Assembly: GCA_016218915.1 (NCBI GenBank)
Contig: JACRCQ010000054.1
Location: 62,001 to 126,000 of the forward strand
Direction: 5' to 3'
Origin: Deltaproteobacteria bacterium
Lineage (GTDB): Bacteria > Myxococcota_A > Polyangia > Polyangiales > Polyangiaceae
Length of the DNA: 64,000 bases
Of this stretch, positions 26,751-34,800 are shown one piece after another. Made by a program: the position numbers and the translations under genes. The notes under the pieces were generated by a model that saw only the letters and a program-made list of their open reading frames with translations, ran no database searches and had not been told where the DNA came from. Position 1 is the stretch's first letter, and each line of letters begins with the position of its first letter.

Positions 26751-28217
26751 GTGCGCCTCGTTTCGCTCGACCCCTATGAGTTCGGTGTGCTCGCCTTTGG
26801 GGCGACGCCGACGGGGATCCTCGCGATAGGGTTGGCACCCGTTGGCGTGATCGCCATCGGCGTGGTGCCGCGGGGCGTCGTTGCGGTAGCCTCCGGTGCG
26901 GGCGCAGGCGTGTTCTCGTTTTCGGCGGGACTCTCCGCGGGCGTCTACAGCCGGGCGGTTGGCGTGTCGTTCGGGTTCAACGCAGGAGCCGTGGGCAGCT
27001 TCTTCAGGATTCTGCCCGAACGACCTGTGCGCCCGCCCGTCGTTCGGCTCACGGTGTCCCTGGAGAGCATCCTGGAGTCGCATGACGAAGGTTGGGTCGA
27101 AGTCAAGGTGGATGAAGCAGGGCAGTTGCTGTCGCGTCGGGGAAGCCGGCTGGACGCAGTGATTCCGTCGCACCTTCAACGCAAGGTCCGCAGGCTGCGA
27201 GGCAAGAACGCACACGCGCTTCTGCGCGCGCGGGAAGCAGAGCCCAAGGCATCGGGATACCGCGCCCCAGCCCGTGGAACGCTGCAGGTGCGGTGCCGCG
27301 CGATAGAGCCCGACGTATCCAGGCCCCCAGCGCGCGAGTCGTTCAAGTACTGGGGGAAGCTGGCCGCCAAGCTCGCTCTGTTCGCGGTCATCGCTCTGGT
27401 CGCCGGCTACAGCGTGTTCGAGCAGGCCATGTTCACCACGATGACGCGTCAGGCGGAGGTGCGCTGGCCCGCACGCGTCACGAAGAGCGAAGGGATCGAC
27501 GTTGCGCCCGGCGCCTCCTGCGAGGTCAAGGCGTTGCTGCACAGCGACGGCGAAACCCGCATGCATCTGGGCGTTTCGATCCAGTGCGGAGCTCTCGAGC
27601 TGTTCGAGAACAAGTCGATGGGCGACTGCCGGGTCAGGGAAGCCGCGGCTACCCCCCAGGCCGATCGCTTTACCTACCAGGTTCGCTGCAGCCAGAAGGG
27701 AACCCCGGGAACCAAGAAGCAAACGGCCCGCAAGGGTCTGGCCCTGGACACCTTCCCTGCCGAGGGCAGCGCCCGCGTAGCCCTCCCGGGAAGCCGTCCA
27801 TGGAACGTGGAGCTCTCCGTCCAGTCGTTGAGCGATCCCCTTCTCGGGCCGCCGCTCGGCAATGTGAATCATCGCCGGCCTCCTGGATTCGAAAAAGAGG
27901 TCAAGCGTCGCGGAAGGATCTCTCAGATACGAGGAGGTGGCACGCTGGCCGTCGGCGACGAATGCACAGCCCGTATCCTACCGGTTTGGACCAAGAGCAA
28001 CTGCAGCGTCCGGGTGGAGTGCGGTGGGAAGGTCGTGTACGGCCACGACTACTTCGGAGACAGCGTGTGCACCGTGCTCGAAGGAAAAGTCACCAAGGCG
28101 CGGGACGAGAACCTGGAGAAGGCTCCGGAGATGGAAGTCGACCTGGTGGGCGGCAAGGTGGTCATCCAACAGGACTTCTTCGGGGTCGAGATTGCGCTGC
28201 AGGACGAGGATGGATAG
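26751..28217 (+). CDS. membrane protein with N-terminal Gly/Val repeat region
   Basis: The 488-residue protein, from GTG 26751, starts with a striking repetitive region (about 10-85). Gly-Val/Ile units recur about every 10 residues (FGVLAFG, TGILAIG, VGVIAIG, RGVVAVA), like a small solenoid or membrane hairpin array. A linker and one clear membrane helix follow at about 204-222 (AKLALFAVIALVAGYSVF). The extracytoplasmic C-terminal half has paired Cys residues and two copies of an ASCEVKALL/DECTARILP-type beta module (about 250-310 and 400-475). No enzyme motif is seen. The repeated C-terminal module suggests ligand or protein binding. Confidence 0.65.
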   Translation: MRLVSLDPYEFGVLAFGATPTGILAIGLAPVGVIAIGVVPRGVVAVASGAGAGVFSFSAGLSAGVYSRAVGVSFGFNAGAVGSFFRILPERPVRPPVVRLTVSLESILESHDEGWVEVKVDEAGQLLSRRGSRLDAVIPSHLQRKVRRLRGKNAHALLRAREAEPKASGYRAPARGTLQVRCRAIEPDVSRPPARESFKYWGKLAAKLALFAVIALVAGYSVFEQAMFTTMTRQAEVRWPARVTKSEGIDVAPGASCEVKALLHSDGETRMHLGVSIQCGALELFENKSMGDCRVREAAATPQADRFTYQVRCSQKGTPGTKKQTARKGLALDTFPAEGSARVALPGSRPWNVELSVQSLSDPLLGPPLGNVNHRRPPGFEKEVKRRGRISQIRGGGTLAVGDECTARILPVWTKSNCSVRVECGGKVVYGHDYFGDSVCTVLEGKVTKARDENLEKAPEMEVDLVGGKVVIQQDFFGVEIALQDEDG

Positions 28218-28229
28218 GGGGTCGCCCAG

Positions 28230-30092
28230 CTAGAAATCGTAGCGGGCCCCCAGGCTCGGAACGAGCAGCACCACGGTCCGGCCTGTGAGCTCCTTGGATC
28301 CGAACTTCCCCACTCCGTCGCTCGCGGCGGCCACGCGCTTCTTGTCTTCCCATTTGGGTTGCGAGAACGCCACGAGGAACATGCCCTGCAATCCTACGGA
28401 CAGCTCAAACCGGTCGCCGAATCGTTTTCCAATCCGTGCCTCGGGGGCCAGGTACAGATACCTCGCCGAAGGCGACTCCGAGATGTTCACGTCATAGGAG
28501 ACCGCTGGCAGAGTCTGCCCTCCGCTCGTCGTGCGCGGGTTGGTCGCAAATGTTCCCGTTCTCTGGTCACGAAGCGTGCCGAGCAGGGCTCCGACCCCCA
28601 ACCGAAACGTAAACGGCCAGCTGCCGCTGGAGAAGTACCCTGCCGAAGCGCCCAGCAGCACGCCGCTGAGCCGGAGGGAATCGTTTTGCGATCCCCGATT
28701 CGGCTCGACGCCAGCCGGCATGATCGTCCCCTCTGCACCCGTGATCTTCTGCGCGAGCATCAAATACCCACCGTCGATCGACAGCCCGATACCGGATCCG
28801 AATCGGTAGCCGCCCCGAGCAATCGCTGCCAGCCCGATGCCGACGGACTTGGAGCACGACCCCTTGCATGCATCGCCGAGGCTGCCGCCGAGCGACGGCG
28901 CGATGGCTGCTCCCACGTCTGCTTCGAGCATGACCCGCGAAGGGTGCGCAATCTGCCAGAGCGGAGAGCTCGGATCGCGCTCCAGGCGCGCGGTTACGAC
29001 TTCCCTCTTGTCCTTGCCAAGAGACAGCTCCCGGACCAGCGGCAGAAAGCCCTCGGCTCCCACCTCGATGCGGTGACCTCCCGCTCGCACTCGTCCGTCC
29101 CAGACCCCGCGACCCACGCTGACGCCGTCGACCGCAACCGTTGCGCTCGCTGGCGTCGGCTCGACGCGCAATTGGGATTCGAGCTTCTCTGCGACGAGTG
29201 TGATCGGGGTGAGCTGATTGAGCCTCACAGGCGCCGAAGCAGGCTGGGTGCCGACTTCGCCCGCGCCGCGCAGCAGTACGGTGTGGTCGCCGACAGGCAG
29301 GGTACCTTCCCAAGGAGTCTGACCGACCACTACGTTGTCCACAACGACATCGAGCGTCTTGCCGGTCTGCTCTGCCACCCGGAGCCTTCCCCCCTGCAAC
29401 AATGCACTCAATCGCACATCCACGGTGACGGTCTGTCCCCCGGCGACCTGCAGCTGCGTCTCAAAGGGAGAGAATCCCTCCTTGGTGACGCGAACGAGCC
29501 GCGTGCCAGCGGAGGCCCTGAGCTGTGCGATCGGGACCGTGCCGCGCTCGCGGCTGTCGATGACGACCTTGGAGCCGGGCTCGGCACCGCGAAGCACGAT
29601 CGTTCCCACCATCCCGGTGAGCTCGCGTAGCTCACGCTCGGCCGCAGCCTTGTCCTCTGGCGGAAGGTTGGGGAAGTCCTGGATCAGCGACTCGTTCATC
29701 TCGAGCGCTTCGTCGAACCTGTGCAGCTTCCTGAGGCAGAGTGCCGCGTTCTTCGTAGCGGCCCGCGTAGCGTACAGCTCGCGGGATCGGGCGAACTCCA
29801 CGAGCGCCGCATCCCACGCCCCTTCACCGAAGATGCGAATTCCTTTCTCGAAGTGGGCGCGGGATTCTTCCTTCTTGGCATCGGAGGGATCGCTCGACGA
29901 CGCAGGTGCGGGTGCGCTGCTGGACGGGGCGGGCGCAGAAGCGCTGGGAGGAGCCGCTGACGCCACGGCCGAAGCCGAGTCGGGAGGAGCAGCGGGAGTG
30001 GTCTTCTTGCCTGCCGTCGGCTTGGCCGAAGCAAGCATTCCGGTCAGGGCGATGATGGCGAACAGCGTGACGGCTGTGGAGTTCTTTCGCAT
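28230..30092 (-). CDS. TPR-PEGA outer-membrane protein
   Basis: The 620-residue product has a signal peptide and a long Ala/Ser/Pro linker. A TPR-like helical region follows at about 80-155 (EFARSRELYATRAATKNAAL), then PEGA domains at about 165-385 (VVIDSRERGTVPIAQLRASA with GTRLVRVTKEGFSPFE; a further copy near AVDGVSVGRGVWDGRVRA). The C-terminal region is a beta-barrel ending in aromatic residues (GARYDF). PEGA modules are extracytoplasmic beta domains linking to cell-surface components. It lies 55 bp downstream of the Ser/Thr kinase gene in the same orientation, so it may be its target or partner. Confidence 0.85.
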   Translation of the reverse strand: MRKNSTAVTLFAIIALTGMLASAKPTAGKKTTPAAPPDSASAVASAAPPSASAPAPSSSAPAPASSSDPSDAKKEESRAHFEKGIRIFGEGAWDAALVEFARSRELYATRAATKNAALCLRKLHRFDEALEMNESLIQDFPNLPPEDKAAAERELRELTGMVGTIVLRGAEPGSKVVIDSRERGTVPIAQLRASAGTRLVRVTKEGFSPFETQLQVAGGQTVTVDVRLSALLQGGRLRVAEQTGKTLDVVVDNVVVGQTPWEGTLPVGDHTVLLRGAGEVGTQPASAPVRLNQLTPITLVAEKLESQLRVEPTPASATVAVDGVSVGRGVWDGRVRAGGHRIEVGAEGFLPLVRELSLGKDKREVVTARLERDPSSPLWQIAHPSRVMLEADVGAAIAPSLGGSLGDACKGSCSKSVGIGLAAIARGGYRFGSGIGLSIDGGYLMLAQKITGAEGTIMPAGVEPNRGSQNDSLRLSGVLLGASAGYFSSGSWPFTFRLGVGALLGTLRDQRTGTFATNPRTTSGGQTLPAVSYDVNISESPSARYLYLAPEARIGKRFGDRFELSVGLQGMFLVAFSQPKWEDKKRVAAASDGVGKFGSKELTGRTVVLLVPSLGARYDF

Positions 30093-30147
30093 GGTGGTCG
30101 TCGTGGATCAGATTCCGGTTGGGCTGGTGCCAGGTCGTGAGGCGCGC

Positions 30148-31794
30148 CTATTCGAATTTCGTTTCGAGCTTCTGCGTGGGAGTCGACGCAGGAGCCGCAG
30201 CCTTCGTGGTGTTGGTGCCGGTCGGGGGCGCACCCGGCCCTGGCTTGGGCCCGGCCTGCCCGCTCGCCAGCGCTGCTGGCTTGGCAACCGTGGTTCCGAG
30301 CACGATTCGGCTGGGAACCGCTCCCCCTTCCGCGATGACCACTTCCCCGATCGTCTCCCGCTTGCCCGCATAGACCCGTACAGAATGCACGCTTCCCAGC
30401 GGGCCGCGTATCTCCACTACGCCTTTCACCACCGCTACGGTCTGGGAATCCACGTCCACGAGCGCGCTCGGCGGGACGATCGTCAATTGCACGGTCTGCT
30501 CGGCCGGTGCAGTGGACGGCGGGGCCACGGAAGCCAGCGGGGCCGACGAGGAGAAAGCGAGGGAAGGCGCAGCAACCGGAGCGGACGGCGTATCGGCTAC
30601 GAGCGCCGCACCAGGGGATGGCTTGCGGGTCAGGCTGAACACAGCTGCGGCCCCCAGCACTGCCACGATGCCTACGGCTGCGGCCACTTTGGGTACGAGA
30701 TTCGGCTTGCGATGCTTGACCACCGACCGGGTCAGAACGCCCCCGGTTGCGCTTCCCGTGCGTCCCGACGGGCCGTCACCCGTCGTCGCCTGCGCGGCTC
30801 CCGGATCCGTGGCTGCAGCGTAGTTGGACACGGCCTCGGCACGACGGTGCGGCTCGGCCCCCACGATCATGGAATCGCTGAGCGTGTGCCCGGAAGGCAG
30901 CAGCGGCCGCATGGCGTCGAGCATCGCCGAGACCGAGGAGAATCTCGCGTCGGGATCCTGCTGCAGCGCCTGGTGCACTACGGATGCCACAGCTTCCGGC
31001 ACCCAGGGGGCAACCTGACGGATGGGAGGCGGCGTAGTGGTGCAGATCTTGAAAATCAGCATCCCGAGGGTGTCGGCGTTGTGGGGCGGCAGCCCGGCCA
31101 GCGTCTCGTAGAGCACGGCCCCCATGGACCAGATGTCCGTGCGATGGTCGATGGTCTTGAGCCCTTTGGCCTGCTCCGGGGACATGTACAGGGGCGAGCC
31201 GAGCATGCTCCCGGTCTGCGTGAGCGCGTGGGAGTCTCCGGACCCTGTCAGCTGCTCCATCTTCAGCTTCGCAATGCCGAAGTCGAGGATCTTGACCACC
31301 ATCTCCCCTGCATCTCGTTTCGATAGGAAGATGTTGGCAGGCTTGATGTCGCGGTGGATGACCCCCTGCTCGTGGGCCTTGTGCAATCCGATGCAGGCCT
31401 GGGTCACGATGCGCAGGGCCAGCTCGTGGTTCAGGGGCCCCATCCGCTCCAGGATCTTCTGCAGATCTTCACCGGACAGGTACTCCATGGCCATGAAGGG
31501 ATGGCCTGACTCGGGGTCAGTTCCTGCATCGAACACCTGCACGATGTGCTGGGTCTCGATCGCTCCGGCGGCTCTCGCCTCGCGCTCGAATCTCCGTAGA
31601 GTCTCTTCGTGCTTGAGAAGCTCTTCGCTGACTACGACCTTCAACGCCACCCGACGTCCGGTCTTGGTATGGAGGGCTTCGTACACGGCCCCCATCCCCC
31701 CTTCGCCCAGGGCGCGGACGATCTGGTACTTGCCTGCGATGACCCTGCCGGCCATCGGTCGCGAGCCTGTCGTTTGCGGTGCTGTCTCCACCAT
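30148..31794 (-). CDS. transmembrane Ser/Thr protein kinase (PknB-like)
   Basis: The 548-residue protein has a complete Hanks-type kinase domain at about 20-285: glycine loop LGEGGMGAVYEA, VALKVVV lysine (about 52), catalytic loop VIHRDIKPANIF (about 148), DFG in ILDFGIAKL (about 172) and SPLYMSPEQ activation segment. A juxtamembrane Ser/Thr/Ala-rich linker, one membrane helix (about 365-385) and a periplasmic Pro/Ala-rich tail containing a PEGA-like beta module (about 435-510, VDVDSQTVAVVKG) follow. It probably couples surface events to cytoplasmic phosphorylation. It is 15 bp downstream of the giant surface protein and 55 bp upstream of the PEGA protein, forming a three-gene operon. Confidence 0.95.
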   Translation of the reverse strand: MVETAPQTTGSRPMAGRVIAGKYQIVRALGEGGMGAVYEALHTKTGRRVALKVVVSEELLKHEETLRRFEREARAAGAIETQHIVQVFDAGTDPESGHPFMAMEYLSGEDLQKILERMGPLNHELALRIVTQACIGLHKAHEQGVIHRDIKPANIFLSKRDAGEMVVKILDFGIAKLKMEQLTGSGDSHALTQTGSMLGSPLYMSPEQAKGLKTIDHRTDIWSMGAVLYETLAGLPPHNADTLGMLIFKICTTTPPPIRQVAPWVPEAVASVVHQALQQDPDARFSSVSAMLDAMRPLLPSGHTLSDSMIVGAEPHRRAEAVSNYAAATDPGAAQATTGDGPSGRTGSATGGVLTRSVVKHRKPNLVPKVAAAVGIVAVLGAAAVFSLTRKPSPGAALVADTPSAPVAAPSLAFSSSAPLASVAPPSTAPAEQTVQLTIVPPSALVDVDSQTVAVVKGVVEIRGPLGSVHSVRVYAGKRETIGEVVIAEGGAVPSRIVLGTTVAKPAALASGQAGPKPGPGAPPTGTNTTKAAAPASTPTQKLETKFE

Positions 31795-31809
31795 GGTGCC
31801 TCGCCTGAT

Positions 31810-34800
31810 TCACGCCCCCGAGCGATGTTGCCTGCGGCGATGGCGCAGCATCAGGGCTGCGAGCGCCAGCAACGCGCCGACCCCGGTTCCCGTCCTTCCC
31901 TCCCCTGCGGTCCTGCACCCGCAGCCGCCCTCGTCGCCGGCTCCCTCCGTAGCAGCCGACGAAGGCTCGCACTTGCCGGTGTCCGGCGTGCACACGTTCG
32001 GGCTCACGCAGTCATCGACCGACGTGCAGCTGGGCTTGCAGGCGTTGCCGATGCACTTGTAGGGAGAGCAATCGGTCAGGGTGCCGTCGCCGGTACGAAG
32101 CGTGTGATCGTTTGAAGTCTCGCAAGTCGCCCCTGGGGCGCCGCACTGCTTGTTCATGCAGACGTCGCCTGCCACGCAGTCCTTCTCCGTGGTGCACGAT
32201 GCCAGGCACTGCTTGTCGCCGTCGCACAGGTACGGCGTGCAAGGCTTGGTGCCGGACTCCTTGCACGTGCCGTTGCCGTCGCAGGTCTTGTTGGTCTGCA
32301 CGCCATTGGCGCAGCTGGTGCCGCAGGGCACCGTGGGATAGGCACAGGCCGACCGATTAATCCCATCGCAAGCGCCTTCGCACGGCGTGCCCACAGCCTT
32401 GCAGGCTTCCTTGCCCTGGGGGGGAGGCCCCTTCTTGACCGCAGTGCACGTGCCGACGAATCCCTCGACGTTGCAGGCTTCGCACTGGTTGCCGCACACC
32501 TCGTTGCAGCATACCCCGTCCACGCAGAAGTCCGACAGGCAGTCGGTGGCTGCCTTGCACGGCTCCTTCTGCGCCAGCTTCGGCTTGCAGGTGGTTCCGG
32601 AGCAATAGTTGCCGTCCGAGCAGTCCGAGTTCGTCGTGCACTGGCTCAGGCACCCGCCGTTGATGCACTTGTACGTTCCGCAGGGAATCCCGTTTGGATT
32701 CTGGTTGCAGTTGCCGAGCCCGTCGCAGATGTTGCCCTTGGCGACGTTGCCCACGCACGAGGAAGCGCCTTCGCACTTGGTCCCTGGTGCGTAGAGCTTG
32801 CACTGGCCAGCGCCATCGCAGAACCCGTTCTTCTTGCAGTACATCGGATCGTCGGTCGCGCACACGTCGCGCGGATCGTTGCCATCCTTGACGAACGAGC
32901 ACACGCCGTTCGAGCCGGACACCGTCTCCGACCCCTTGCACGCCTTGCACGAGTCGTTGCACGGCTCGTTGCAGCAGAAGCCGTCGGCGCAGTACCCCTT
33001 CTGGCACATCGCATTGCGATCGCACGCCTGCCCGTCATCCAGGTCCGGCTTGCACGCGCTCGAGGCGCTGTCGCACCATGCAGCGGCCGCGCATTCGCCG
33101 TCCGAGCTGCACCCCCCCGGGCACGCTGGGCTCGTGCCGCTGCACACGCCAGCGCCACAGCTGGGATTCCCCACGTATCCAGCAGCTGCGGTCGTGCACG
33201 TACCATCGGCTACCGCTCCCAGCGCCAGGGAGCACACGTCGCATTGCTGATCGCACGCGGTGTTGCAGCAGAATCCGTCGGAGCAGTTCCCGCTCTGGCA
33301 GACCCTGCAGCCAAGCACCAGGCAATCCTGCCCGGGCGTCGGATTGCACGAGGCAGCTTGCGCCTTGCGCTGCTGGCACGTGCCATTCGCCCCGCAGTAG
33401 TGCGTGCTGGCGCAGTCCGCGTCGCCCGCACAGCTGGAAGGGCAATTCACGCCCCCGGTACACACATAGGTCCCGCACAAGGGATTGCCGGGATACCCGG
33501 CGGGTGCGTTCGAGCAGGTGCCGTTCGCCGAAGCACCCAGAGCCTGCGAGCACACGTTGCACGACTCGTCGCACGCCCCGTCGCAGCAGAAGCCGTCCCT
33601 GCAGTACGTCGTCTGGCATACCCGACAGTTCGTTTGCAGGCAGTCCATTCCGGCGGCGGCATTGCACGCGGTGCCGGTGGTCTTGCGGGGCAGACACTGG
33701 CCGGTCGAGGAGCAGTACGAGCCGGACGCACAATCGTTGTCCGAGTTGCAGCCTCCGGGGCAGTTGGGAGAAGTGCCGCTGCACACGTTCGCCCCGCACG
33801 ACGGATTGGCACCTGGGTCGCCAGCAGGCGCCGTGGTGCAGGTGCCGTTGGCGGAGGCACCCTTGGACGCTGCGCAGTAATCGCAGCCGAGCGCGCATGC
33901 AGCATTGCAGCAGAACCCGTCCGAGCAGAACCCGGTCGCGCACTCGGAGCCGTTCGGATTGGTGCACGCCTGCCCCTGCTTGAGCTTGCAGGTTCCCGTC
34001 CCATCACAGGTGTTCTGGGTCGTGCAGGTGTCCCCATCGTCGGCATTCTTGACGCTCGTGCAGGTACCTCCGGTTGCCGCGCACGTCTGGCACGACGCGT
34101 TGCAAGGCCCGTCGCAACAATATCCATCCACGCAGTTGTTGCTCTGGCACACGCGGCATCCGGCCAGGTGGCAGTCGACTCCAGCGGCAAGGCTGCAGAT
34201 GCTCGCCTGCACCTTCCTGGGAACGCATGCCTTGTTCTTGTCGCAGTAGTGGGTGGATGCGCAGTTCGCATCGGACTGGCATTCGGAAGGGCAGCCCGTG
34301 CTCGTGCCGTCGCACAGCAGCGGTGAACACGTCAGGGATCCCGAATATCCCGCCGGAGCGGTCGTGCAGGTGCCGTTCGCGGTTGCACCCAGGCTCTGCG
34401 CGCAGACATCGCACGATCCCGCGCAGGGCGTGTTGCAGCAGAATCCGTCGGAGCACGTCGAGGTCCCGGCGCAGACATGGCAGTTGGTCTGCAGGCAGTC
34501 CTGGCCGGCATTCGCGTTGCACGCCGTACCCTGGCTCTTGCGCAGCTTGCAGGAGCCGTCCCAGGCGCAGTAGTACGTGCTGATGCACTGAGCGTCCGAC
34601 GTGCACTGGGTCGGACAGCTGGCGATTCCGGTGCAAAGATAGGGAGAGCAGGAAGGATTGGCTCCAGGGTCACCGGCAGCCACAGGCGTGCAGGTTCCGC
34701 TCGCGCAGGAGTCGCATCCGCCAGCACACGTCGTGTTGCAGCAATGCCCGTCCACGCAGAATCCGGTGGAGCAATCGCTTCCGTTGCTGCAGGTCTGGCC

